DNA from: Candidatus Moraniibacteriota bacterium | Lineage (GTDB): Bacteria > Patescibacteriota > Minisyncoccia > Moranbacterales > UBA2206 | Reading direction: 5' to 3' | Assembly: GCA_003482885.1 (NCBI GenBank) | Contig: DMXN01000007.1 | Span: 18,759 to 37,412 of the forward strand | Length of the DNA stretch: 18,654 nt | Shown: piece after piece, positions 1-6,296 of the stretch | Layout: each line of letters begins with the position of its first letter | How positions within the stretch are numbered: position 1 is the stretch's first letter | Made by a program: the position numbers and the translations under genes | Notes under the pieces: model-generated | What the model was told of the DNA's origin: nothing | Database searches by the model: none | The model's input: only the letters and a program-made list of their open reading frames with translations

Positions 1-584
1 TTGATTTTAGCGCGATTTTTGTTGATATCGGAGGAGGTACGACCGATATCGCGTTGGTACGAAACGGAGGATTGGAAGGAACAAAAATGTTTGCTTTGGG
101 AGGTCGGGCGTTCACAAAAAGACTGGCGGCGGAATTGGGTGTTGGATTTGAAGAAGCGGAGGCTTTTAAAATCAGATACGCGGAAGGAAAATTAGGCAAG
201 GATGTCGCGGAAAAAATTGAAAAAATATTCGTGGATGATTGCGGTGTTTGGCTTTCCGGAGTGGAATTGTCATTGGCGGAATTTTCCGAGAATGATTTAT
301 TGCCCAATAAAATTTTTCTTTGCGGCGGCGGATCGGGATTGCCGGGAATTAAAAAAGCTCTTTCTTCTTTGCAGTGGGTAAAAAGCTTGCCTTTTGCCAA
401 AGAAGTGGAAGTTAGTTTTTTGCAACCGAAAGATGTGGTAAATATTTTTGACGAAACAAAAGAGTTGCGCGATCCGCAAGATATTACGCCGATGGGATTG
501 GCTAATTTGGTCTTGGAAACCGTGGGCGAGGAAAAAGTTTTGGCCGGAATTTTACGCCGCGCGGTAAAAATGATACAAAAATAA
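1..584 (+). CDS. FtsA/PilM-like actin-fold ATPase, C-terminal part (5'-truncated)
   Basis: The reading frame is open from base 3 and runs off the left edge, so only the C-terminal ~193 residues are present; the TTG at 54 is not the real start. The visible part begins with a phosphate-2 motif (DIGGGTTDIAL, bases ~24-56) and later has an adenosine-binding motif (LCGGGSGLPGIKKAL, about bases 325-370), the two hallmarks of the actin/Hsp70/FtsA superfamily. The text after phosphate-2 (a short beta hairpin, then 'GG..FTKRLA..LG..FEEAEAFKIRY') follows the FtsA/PilM/SHS2-type layout. In this family ATP-dependent polymers or monomers sit on the inner face of the membrane and organise division or pilus assembly. 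The gene lies 15 bp before a single-pass membrane protein, so the two probably form an operon and perhaps a complex. No FtsZ or pilus gene is visible, so FtsA versus PilM cannot be settled. Confidence 0.75.
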   Translation, partial: DFSAIFVDIGGGTTDIALVRNGGLEGTKMFALGGRAFTKRLAAELGVGFEEAEAFKIRYAEGKLGKDVAEKIEKIFVDDCGVWLSGVELSLAEFSENDLLPNKIFLCGGGSGLPGIKKALSSLQWVKSLPFAKEVEVSFLQPKDVVNIFDETKELRDPQDITPMGLANLVLETVGEEKVLAGILRRAVKMIQK

Positions 585-599
585 TTTTTTATTAAATAT

Positions 600-2543
600 A
601 TGCATCAAACATTTTATATCGACATCGACGAAGAAATAACTTCGATTGTGGAAAAATTAAGAAAAACGGAAACGCCGGAAGCGGTTTTGGTTGTTCCTAA
701 AAGAGCACTGCTTATTCAGAGCATTGTTAATTTAAAATTGCTTTGCAAAGAAGCGGATAGTTTGGGTTTGAAAATCAGTATTGTTACGCAAGACAAACTG
801 GGAAAGATGCTGGTTGCAAAGGCGGGTATTTCCGTCCAGCAAAAAATAGAAGAAGATGATACGGAAGAGGTGGAAATTTTTAGCGGAAAGGATGAGCAAA
901 GAAACGGACGGGAAATAAAAAAAAATATTAAAACCGAATTGGCGGGAGAAGTCAATAAATCAAAAAGAAGACTGGATAAAATCGGTTCTCCGAATTATTT
1001 TGTTTCAAAAAATGAAGTCGATAATTCCATCCTTCCTTTCTCTCAATCGCTATCAGGATTGCAAAAAAACGAATCGACTGATTTAATTTCCAGCGAATTA
1101 CCACCGCGAAAAGATAGTCAGGGTATTGCTTCAAGGCTAATGCCGTCCGGCAATGAAGCTAGTGCCGTTAAAATAAAAACTGTTTCCAATATGGATGTTT
1201 CTTCGCCCAGCCGAATAAAAAAACAACCAATTGAAGATATGTGGCCGAAAGAAACCCCGGCTGATTTTCAAGAAAAACGAAACAAACAAGTGGAAAATTT
1301 TTTTTACGCCAATACTTTTGACGGAAAAAAAGAAAAGGAAAAAGAACCGGAAAAAAAGAGCGGCGGATTTTTTAAAAGTTTAATAATCGCGGGAGCGGTT
1401 ATGTTATTCGGTGGATTAACTTATGGCGCTTATCGGTTTGCGCCCAAGGCGATAATTACGATTTCTGCCAAAAAAGAAATTAAATCGGCGGATATGGAAA
1501 TTGCCGGCGATATAAATTTGGACAAAATTGATTATGAAAAAATGGCTGTTCCGGCGAAAATAATGGAGTTCGAAGAAGAAATTGCCGAATCGTTTGACGC
1601 GACCGGATCGAAAAGCGTTTCCAATAAAAAAGCTAGAGGTAAAATTACCATTTACAATGAATTCAGTTCCGCTTCCCAATCCTTGGTCGCTACTACGAGA
1701 TTTTTAAGCGATAATCAAAAAATATTTCGTTTGGCGGAAGGAGTAGTTGTTCCGGGAACAACTAAAGTGGGAGAAGAAATCAAGCCGGGCGTGCTGGAAG
1801 CGGAAGTAATCGCGGATGAGTCCGGCGAAGGCTATAATATCGGACCGTCCAATTTTGCTATTCCCGGATTTAAAAATAGCGGGAATGAAAAATATGCTAA
1901 AATTTACGCCAAGTCTTTAACGGCGATGACTGGCGGCGGAAATAGCAATGAAACGGCTAAGGTTGTTTCCGATAAAGATATCAGTGGCGCGAAAGATAAA
2001 ATTTCTTTGGAAATTAACAGTTTAATCAAAAAGAAAATAAAAGATTCTATCCCGGATAAGGGAGCGATTATGCTTGATGACGCGATTATGATCGATGAGC
2101 CGTTGTATCGCATATCCAATTCTGCCGGAGAAATAACGAACAATTTTGAAATAAAAGTCAATATTAAAGCGCGCGCGTTGGTTTTTTCGGGAGCGGATGT
2201 AAAAAAAATCGCCAATTCTGTTATTATAAAAGCCAAGGGAGAAGGAAAAATAAATATTGACAGCGGAGCGGTAATAATCGATTATGGCAAGCCCGGCGTT
2301 GATTTTAAAACAGGAATTATAGAAATTAAAATGCGCGCTTCCAATATCATGCAGCCGGAAATTGATTTGGAAAAAATAAAAAAAGATATTTTGGGAAAAA
2401 ATAACGACGAGCTTGCGGGATATATGAAAAATTATCCCAATTTGGAAAAAGTGGAAATCGAATATTGGCCGCCGTTGTTTGTCAATAAAATTCCTTTATA
2501 TGAAAAAAGAGTGGAAGTGATTTTGAATGCTATAACGCCTTAG
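600..2543 (+). CDS. Single-pass membrane protein, 'baseplate J-like' family of Patescibacteria
   Basis: This is a 647-residue protein of unknown function. Residues ~1-90 form a soluble alpha/beta domain containing 'EAVLVVPKRALLIQSIVNLKLL'-like text (VVPKRALL near residue 31). Residues ~100-255 are a charged, low-complexity linker, rich in Lys, Glu and Ser. A single hydrophobic helix lies at ~258-282, followed by a large extracytoplasmic C-terminal half. That half contains the segment 'KITIYNEFSSASQSLVATTRF...VPGT...AEVIADESGEGYNIGP', which I recall from CPR proteins that pipelines label 'baseplate J/gp47 family'. The phage-derived label is not functional evidence. The adjacent actin-like ATPase suggests a cytoplasmic partner, with the N-terminal domain as the docking point (inference). 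The start ATG at 600 has only AT-rich sequence before it. The order of inner domain, linker, one helix and outer domain resembles trans-envelope connectors, but the function is unknown. Confidence 0.75.
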   Translation: MHQTFYIDIDEEITSIVEKLRKTETPEAVLVVPKRALLIQSIVNLKLLCKEADSLGLKISIVTQDKLGKMLVAKAGISVQQKIEEDDTEEVEIFSGKDEQRNGREIKKNIKTELAGEVNKSKRRLDKIGSPNYFVSKNEVDNSILPFSQSLSGLQKNESTDLISSELPPRKDSQGIASRLMPSGNEASAVKIKTVSNMDVSSPSRIKKQPIEDMWPKETPADFQEKRNKQVENFFYANTFDGKKEKEKEPEKKSGGFFKSLIIAGAVMLFGGLTYGAYRFAPKAIITISAKKEIKSADMEIAGDINLDKIDYEKMAVPAKIMEFEEEIAESFDATGSKSVSNKKARGKITIYNEFSSASQSLVATTRFLSDNQKIFRLAEGVVVPGTTKVGEEIKPGVLEAEVIADESGEGYNIGPSNFAIPGFKNSGNEKYAKIYAKSLTAMTGGGNSNETAKVVSDKDISGAKDKISLEINSLIKKKIKDSIPDKGAIMLDDAIMIDEPLYRISNSAGEITNNFEIKVNIKARALVFSGADVKKIANSVIIKAKGEGKINIDSGAVIIDYGKPGVDFKTGIIEIKMRASNIMQPEIDLEKIKKDILGKNNDELAGYMKNYPNLEKVEIEYWPPLFVNKIPLYEKRVEVILNAITP

Positions 2544-2545
2544 AC

Positions 2546-2575
2546 TTGTTTTAATTGTTTTTTTTCTGCTACAAT
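2546..2575 (+). promoter_or_regulatory. Sigma-70-type promoter for tRNA-Gln
   Basis: A TTGTTT (2546-2551) and TACAAT (2570-2575) are separated by 18 bp, directly after the stop codon of the membrane protein and 34 bp before the tRNA. The start of transcription would fall near 2582. Assignment is by motif only. Confidence 0.5.
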
Positions 2576-2601
2576 AGCCAAATCAGCTTTTTGATTTGGC
2601 T
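2576..2601 (+). terminator. Perfect 10-bp hairpin, possible terminator of the membrane-protein operon
   Basis: AGCCAAATCA (2576-2585) is the exact reverse complement of TGATTTGGCT (2592-2601), with a six-base loop. The following U-rich tract is weak (GATTTTATT). It directly abuts the -10 element of the tRNA promoter, so it could end upstream transcription, or may be partly included in the tRNA leader. Confidence 0.45.
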
Positions 2602-2609
2602 GATTTTAT

Positions 2610-2680
2610 TCGGAGATCGTCTAACGGTAGGACAACAGACTCTGACTCTGTTAATTGGGGTTCGAATCCCTATCTCCGAA
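2610..2680 (+). tRNA. tRNA-Gln (anticodon CTG)
   Basis: A full cloverleaf can be drawn by hand. The acceptor stem is 7 bp (2610-2616 with 2673-2679) and starts with a U1-A72 pair, as is usual for bacterial tRNA-Gln. The D arm is 2619-2633. The anticodon stem is 2635-2639 with 2647-2651 and a 7-base loop CTCTGAC, giving anticodon CTG at 2642-2644, which reads CAG. The T stem has one G-U pair and the loop is TTCGAAT (2661-2667). The discriminator base is A2680. The CCA tail is not encoded (CAA follows), so a CCA-adding enzyme is needed. Confidence 0.95.
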
Positions 2681-2693
2681 CAAAGACACACTA

Positions 2694-2722
2694 TTGGCAT
2701 ATTCTAAGTACCTGTTCAAAAT
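2694..2722 (+). promoter_or_regulatory. Possible weak promoter of the ECF sigma gene
   Basis: TTGGCA (2694-2699) and CAAAAT (2717-2722) are separated by 17 bp and end 21 bp before the sigma gene start. The -10 matches consensus only weakly (4 of 6). Transcription could instead read through from the tRNA promoter. Confidence 0.3.
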
Positions 2723-2743
2723 CTTTTAACCAGTATTAAAAAT

Positions 2744-3301
2744 ATGAACGAAAATGACGAACAGCTGGTAAAAGATTATTTAGCCGGAGATGATGCCGCT
2801 TTCGAGAAATTGCTTGAGAAATATCTTAAGCCGGTTTTTGGTTTTCTCTATCGGCTCACAGGCGATGCCGTTCAAGCGGAGGACCTGACTCAAATTACTT
2901 TCGTAAAAATATGGAAAAATATCAGTAAATTCAGGCAGGATAAAAGTTTTAAGACTTGGATTTTTACGATTGCCAAAAATACCGCTTTTGATTATTTTAA
3001 AAAGAAAAAGGTATTGCTTTTTTCTGATTTTATCGATGAAGATGGGAATAATAAACTGGAAAATATCGCCAAAGATGAAATTTTGCCGGATGAAATTTTG
3101 GAAAGAAAAGATTTGTCCGAAGAGTTGGAAATGAAATTAAAACAAATTCCGAAAAAATACGGAATACTTTTGACGCTTTGCTATAAAGAAGATTTTTCTC
3201 TGCAAGAAATCGCGAAGATTTTGAATTTGCCGTACAATACTGTCAAGAGCCAGCATCAGCGAGCACTATCGGCAATAAGGAAAGTATTTAAAAAGGCTTG
3301 A
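2744..3301 (+). CDS. ECF-type RNA polymerase sigma factor (sigma-70 family)
   Basis: The 185-residue protein has only the two conserved sigma regions of the ECF group. Region 2 is at ~20-90, with the typical 'AEDLTQITFVKIWKNI' and 'FKTWIFTIAKNTAFDYFKKKK' text. Region 4 is at ~131-182, with a helix-turn-helix at ~151-176 ('SLQEIAKILNLPYNTVKSQ'). The acidic linker between them (~95-125) is normal. It would direct RNA polymerase to a small regulon and is normally held by a membrane anti-sigma factor. No such gene follows directly. Instead a restriction-modification island follows, and a small two-helix membrane protein with a transporter operon begins 2.58 kb downstream at 5883, which I take to be the displaced partner. 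Stop codon is TGA. Base composition matches the flanking housekeeping genes rather than the island. Confidence 0.92.
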   Translation: MNENDEQLVKDYLAGDDAAFEKLLEKYLKPVFGFLYRLTGDAVQAEDLTQITFVKIWKNISKFRQDKSFKTWIFTIAKNTAFDYFKKKKVLLFSDFIDEDGNNKLENIAKDEILPDEILERKDLSEELEMKLKQIPKKYGILLTLCYKEDFSLQEIAKILNLPYNTVKSQHQRALSAIRKVFKKA

Positions 3302-3318
3302 ATAAAGATCATTGCAAG

Positions 3319-3354
3319 ATAGTAATTCATAATAATTTGTGCTAAAATTACTAT
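3319..3354. repeat. Perfect 9-bp inverted repeat around the -10 box of the methyltransferase gene
   Basis: ATAGTAATT (3319-3327) and its exact reverse complement AATTACTAT (3346-3354) are 18 bp apart. The right arm overlaps the extended -10 element. It could be an operator for a dimeric repressor or a weak terminator for the sigma gene; there is no U tract, so I favour an operator. Confidence 0.4.
3340..3348 (+). promoter_or_regulatory. Extended -10 promoter for the methyltransferase gene
   Basis: TGCTAAAAT is an extended -10 element (TGn followed by TAAAAT at 3343-3348), 34 bp before the methyltransferase start. No -35 is found at proper spacing, which is acceptable for extended -10 promoters. 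It gives the island its own transcription start. Confidence 0.45.
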
Positions 3355-3382
3355 GTAATGATAAATAAAATAGAGTAATAAT

Positions 3383-4129
3383 ATGAATTTTTCCAAAGAC
3401 TTTATAAATAAAATTATTTGCGGAGATGCGATTGATATAATGAAAAAAATGCCAAATGGTTTTGTTGATTTGATTGTGACTTCGCCGCCGTATAATTTGA
3501 AAAATTCTACTGGCAATGGTATGAAAGACGGACGAGGCGGTAAATGGGAAAATGCGGCTCTAAAAAATGGTTATTCGCATTATGATGACAATATGCCCCA
3601 TGATAAATATGTTGAGTGGCAAAGAGATTGCTTGACCGAAATGATGCGATTAATTTCTGATGATGGAGCAATTTTCTATAATCATAAATGGCGCGTTCAA
3701 GCAGGACTTCTGCAAGATAGGCAGGATATTATAAAAGGTTTTCCTGTCCGCCAAGTTATTATTTGGAAACGCGCTGGCGGGTTGAATTTTAATACCGGAT
3801 ATTTCTTGCCAACTTATGAAGTTATTTATCTTATCGCTAAAACAAAATTTAAACTTGCAAAAAAAGCTAATGCTTATGGTGATATTTGGGAAATTCCGCA
3901 AGAAATGAAAAATGGACATCCTGCTCCATTTCCTGTTAGACTAATTGATAGAATTATTTCTTCAACAAATGCTAAAATCATTTTGGATCCTTTTATGGGT
4001 TCCGGAACAACAGCTATTTCAGCAATAAATTTTAATCGTAATTATGTTGGGATCGATCTTTCGCCGGATTATTGCGAGTCAGCAAAAAAAAGAATAAAGC
4101 AACATCAATCGCAAGCTAGATTATTATAA
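3383..4129 (+). CDS. Type II DNA methyltransferase, beta class (putative N4-cytosine or N6-adenine)
   Basis: The 248-residue protein has the beta-class order of methyltransferase motifs. The catalytic motif IV TSPPYN lies near the N terminus (residues 33-38) and the S-adenosylmethionine motif I DPFMGSGTT near the C terminus (202-210), with the target-recognition segment between. It transfers a methyl group to an exocyclic amino group of C or A in duplex DNA, protecting host sites. SPPY rather than DPPY, and the pairing with an MvaI/BcnI-type endonuclease whose known partners make N4-methylcytosine, favour N4-cytosine (inference). The gene is followed after 3 bp by the endonuclease gene, so they form one cassette. 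Codon use is AT-richer than the neighbours, with few GCG, CCG and GGC codons, pointing to transfer. About 250 residues is short but within range for a one-domain enzyme. Confidence 0.92.
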   Translation: MNFSKDFINKIICGDAIDIMKKMPNGFVDLIVTSPPYNLKNSTGNGMKDGRGGKWENAALKNGYSHYDDNMPHDKYVEWQRDCLTEMMRLISDDGAIFYNHKWRVQAGLLQDRQDIIKGFPVRQVIIWKRAGGLNFNTGYFLPTYEVIYLIAKTKFKLAKKANAYGDIWEIPQEMKNGHPAPFPVRLIDRIISSTNAKIILDPFMGSGTTAISAINFNRNYVGIDLSPDYCESAKKRIKQHQSQARLL

Positions 4130-4132
4130 GAT

Positions 4133-4927
4133 ATGGCAAAACCAATTATTTACACAAAGCCAGCTTTAATAGCTAAACTTAAAGAAATTTCTGCAAGGGG
4201 ATTTATTCCAAATGCTCGAAAAGGCAATCATGGCGGAATTGGGAATACGCTTGAGGATTTACTTGGAATCAAAGAGAATAATTTACCAATTCCAAATGCA
4301 GCCGAATGGGAATTGAAAGCGCAACGATTAAATTCAACATCGCTTACGACGCTTTTTCATATTGAGCCATCGCCTCGCGCAATTAAATTTGTTCCCCAAG
4401 TTTTGTTGCCGTTCTATGGATGGTCTCATCAAGAAGCTGGAAAAAAATATCCGAAAGGTGAAATGAGTTTTCGACAAACAATTCATGGAAATTCCAGAAG
4501 CGATCGTGGATTTAAGGTTGTGATTGATCGAAAAAATCGAAAAATTTTGATTTCTTTTGACTCAAAAAGTATTGATCTAAAACACAAAAATTGGAACAAG
4601 TTTGTAAAAAAGAATGTCGGATTTGGCGAACTTAATCCGCAGCCATACTGGGGGTTTGATGATTTGGAACACAAAGCAGGAACAAAATTACTCAATACTT
4701 TTTATGTTCAAGCTAAAGTAGAAATTAGACGAAAAAAAGAGTTTTACCATTATACGAAAATAATGATGTTGCAAAAGTTTAGTTTCGAAGGATTTTTAAA
4801 AGCGCTTGAAGAAGGAAAAATTCTTGTAGATTTTGACGCTCGCACTGGACATAATCATGGAACCAAATTTAGAATGAGACAAGATTGCTTGCCGATGCTT
4901 TATGAAAAGTCAACAATAATTATTTGA
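4133..4927 (+). CDS. Type II restriction endonuclease, MvaI/BcnI family
   Basis: This 264-residue protein matches the MvaI/BcnI family along its length: an N-terminal 'LKEISARGFIPNARKGN' segment, 'GNTLEDLLGIKENN' (residues 38-50), the catalytic strand 'EWELKAQR' (58-65), 'SLTTLFH', 'PYWGFDDLEHKAGTKL' and a C-terminal 'DARTGHNHGTKFRMR'. Known members are monomeric nicking-type enzymes that cut CCWGG or CCSGG, so the target here is probably a CCNGG-like site (inference). By spacing, E41 and the E60-x-K62 pair are kept, but the position of the PD-(D/E)xK aspartate holds Asn55 ('PIPNAAEWELK'). This may be a subfamily feature or may mean lost activity. It follows the methyltransferase by 3 bp. The stop is TGA, after which the frame stays open for 23 more codons. 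Confidence 0.88.
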   Translation: MAKPIIYTKPALIAKLKEISARGFIPNARKGNHGGIGNTLEDLLGIKENNLPIPNAAEWELKAQRLNSTSLTTLFHIEPSPRAIKFVPQVLLPFYGWSHQEAGKKYPKGEMSFRQTIHGNSRSDRGFKVVIDRKNRKILISFDSKSIDLKHKNWNKFVKKNVGFGELNPQPYWGFDDLEHKAGTKLLNTFYVQAKVEIRRKKEFYHYTKIMMLQKFSFEGFLKALEEGKILVDFDARTGHNHGTKFRMRQDCLPMLYEKSTIII

Positions 4928-4999
4928 TATTTTGGAAAGAAAATCATTAATCGCGATTTAGAAGAAATTGCGGAAAAGTTTTTGAGGTTTATGAAATAG
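4928..4999 (+). pseudogene. Possible gene-end remnant, in frame after the endonuclease stop
   Basis: After the TGA of the endonuclease the same frame reads 23 further sense codons with protein-like composition (ending 'NRDLEEIAEKFLRFMK') and then TAG at 4997-4999. This looks like the tail of another gene left by recombination, or a C-terminal extension cut off by a new stop. The ORF has no start of its own and is too short for family assignment, so it may be chance. Confidence 0.25.
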
Positions 5000-5017
5000 A
5001 TAATTTTTTATAAATGT

Positions 5018-5743
5018 ATGAGTAATAAATCATCAAACAATAATTTTTTTCAGCCAGTTATTTCGGTAGTTGGCTTGGCAGTTTCTCTGATTACTGCGGT
5101 ACTGCCACTTTTTAGTAAAGAAGTACTCACGAAATTATTTATTAATACAGATCTTGCTAGACCAACTTCGTTTTTGGCATTTATGCTTGGAATTGCAATA
5201 ATATGGCAAATTACAGAATTTCAGCCATACCTACAAATCAATCTTGGGAAATATAAAAAAAGAAAAAATGAATTTTCGGAATATTGGAAAAGCATTGGCC
5301 CTAATGGAGTAGTTTGGATTTTAATATTTTCCGATATTATTGTTAGCTTTTTATTTTTTTATATTGGAATTAAACATGAACCAGTTTTGTATTTGGGAAT
5401 ATTACAATCATTTCTATATTTAATCTTTTTTCTATGTTTGATAGCGATATTTGCTATATTGTTTGCGCAAACAAAGCAAAGATTTAGCTGGTTAGAGGAT
5501 AAGGAAAATTTTCCGACTACCATATTTGAGGTGTTGGAAAAAAACAGGCTTATAAAGCCGTATATTGAGATATATGAAAATAGACCAATGAATCTCGATG
5601 AATTACAAAATGAAGGAATTGCTGGAATTGTGCTAGCAAGAAAGATACGAGTTAAATCTTCTGTGCAAGAAGAGGAGATTATCGAGTTTATTGTTTCAGG
5701 CGATGGAAAGGAAATTATAAAAGTTTTAAAAAAGGGAAAATAA
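5018..5743 (+). CDS. Unknown four-helix membrane protein of the restriction island
   Basis: I do not recognise this 241-residue protein. It has four likely membrane helices (about 13-32, 50-66, 98-118 and 124-149), with a basic loop (KYKKRKNEF, ~78-86) between the second and third. A soluble tail of ~90 residues (150-241) is rich in Glu and Lys and reads like a small beta-rich domain ('IAGIVLARKIRVKSS...EEEIIEFIVSGDGKEIIKVLKK'). The basic loop and the tail would be cytoplasmic by the positive-inside rule. It starts 90 bp after the endonuclease. It shares the very AT-rich composition of the island (12 of 60 bases are G or C in 5401-5460, against 25 of 60 in 9301-9360), so it probably travelled with the cassette. 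A role in defence is possible from position only. No lipoprotein box, ATPase or nuclease motif is visible. Confidence 0.7.
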   Translation: MSNKSSNNNFFQPVISVVGLAVSLITAVLPLFSKEVLTKLFINTDLARPTSFLAFMLGIAIIWQITEFQPYLQINLGKYKKRKNEFSEYWKSIGPNGVVWILIFSDIIVSFLFFYIGIKHEPVLYLGILQSFLYLIFFLCLIAIFAILFAQTKQRFSWLEDKENFPTTIFEVLEKNRLIKPYIEIYENRPMNLDELQNEGIAGIVLARKIRVKSSVQEEEIIEFIVSGDGKEIIKVLKKGK

Positions 5744-5882
5744 AATAATTAATTTTTCTCAATAATCCAAAAACCTCAACTCGAAATGCGCTTTTCACTA
5801 AATAACCTATCAACACGGGTATTTTTTTTGTTTGCAAATATTTTTTTGCGTCCATTCCGTCGGTTTGTTCGTATTAAATATT
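5744..5882. other. Right junction of the restriction island, no gene seen
   Basis: This 139-bp AT-rich gap has several runs of T, no convincing hairpin terminator and no tRNA or integrase. I found no direct repeat shared with the left junction near 3302. CGTC occurs near 5849 and 5858, as in -10 elements of many ECF promoters, but no matching GGAAC-type -35 sits at proper spacing. The transporter operon downstream must be started here or by read-through. Confidence 0.4.
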
Positions 5883-6287
5883 ATGAGCCAAAAACTTCGC
5901 CAAGCGTTTAGAAATATTAAAGAAATTGAACCATCTGTAAAACTGGCGGGTTTGATTTTGTCCGAAATCGGATTATTGCGGGAAAAACAAGCCAAGAGAA
6001 AAATATTTTTATCCTATTTCAGTTTGGCCGGATCGTTCGGAGTTTTTTTTCTAGCGGTTTTTGAGTACGGCGGAGCGTTTTTTCAATCGGAATTTTGGAG
6101 TTTATTAAGATTGCTTTCAACTGATGTGGGAGTTGTGGTTGGAAATGGAAGCGATTTTACGCTTTCGCTTCTGGAAACATTTCCGCTTGTCAGTATGATC
6201 ATTATATTGATTCCGGTTTTCGCTTTGTTGCTTTCAATTTCTGTTTATTTTAAATCAATTCAAAGAAGTAATTATAATTATTTTTAA
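5883..6287 (+). CDS. Small two-helix membrane protein, candidate anti-sigma factor
   Basis: The start is placed at the ATG at 5883, giving 134 residues; an upstream in-frame ATG at 5832 would add 17 residues of unrelated character. Residues 1-41 are a charged, probably cytoplasmic helix pair ('LRQAFRNIKEIEPSVKLAGLIL', then 'LLREKQAKRK'). Two membrane helices follow, at ~42-60 and ~101-123, joined by a ~40-residue outer loop. A short cytoplasmic N-terminal domain joined to membrane helices is the design of many anti-sigma factors. I recall proteins of this shape next to ECF sigma genes in Patescibacteria, but no zinc-type HxxxCxxC motif is visible, so the role is inference. It leads the operon of the DUF5666-like protein and the transporter (10 bp gap). 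An alternative is a YknW-like helper of the transporter. Confidence 0.7.
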   Translation: MSQKLRQAFRNIKEIEPSVKLAGLILSEIGLLREKQAKRKIFLSYFSLAGSFGVFFLAVFEYGGAFFQSEFWSLLRLLSTDVGVVVGNGSDFTLSLLETFPLVSMIIILIPVFALLLSISVYFKSIQRSNYNYF

Positions 6288-6296
6288 TAAAAAATT

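Noticed and set aside
1..195. First-frame ORF at the left edge
   Set aside because: The other frame carries the conserved DIGGGTTDIAL motif and continues to 584; this one is a shadow.
4925..4999. TGA read as glycine (code of SR1/Gracilibacteria), which would extend the endonuclease
   Set aside because: TGA ends the sigma factor at 3299-3301, the Panacea gene at 16021-16023 and the ABC ATPase in an ATGA overlap, so TGA is a stop here.
5810..5995. Short - strand ORF over the island's right junction
   Set aside because: It overlaps the start of the two-helix membrane protein, has no similarity I recognise, and half lies in T-run sequence.
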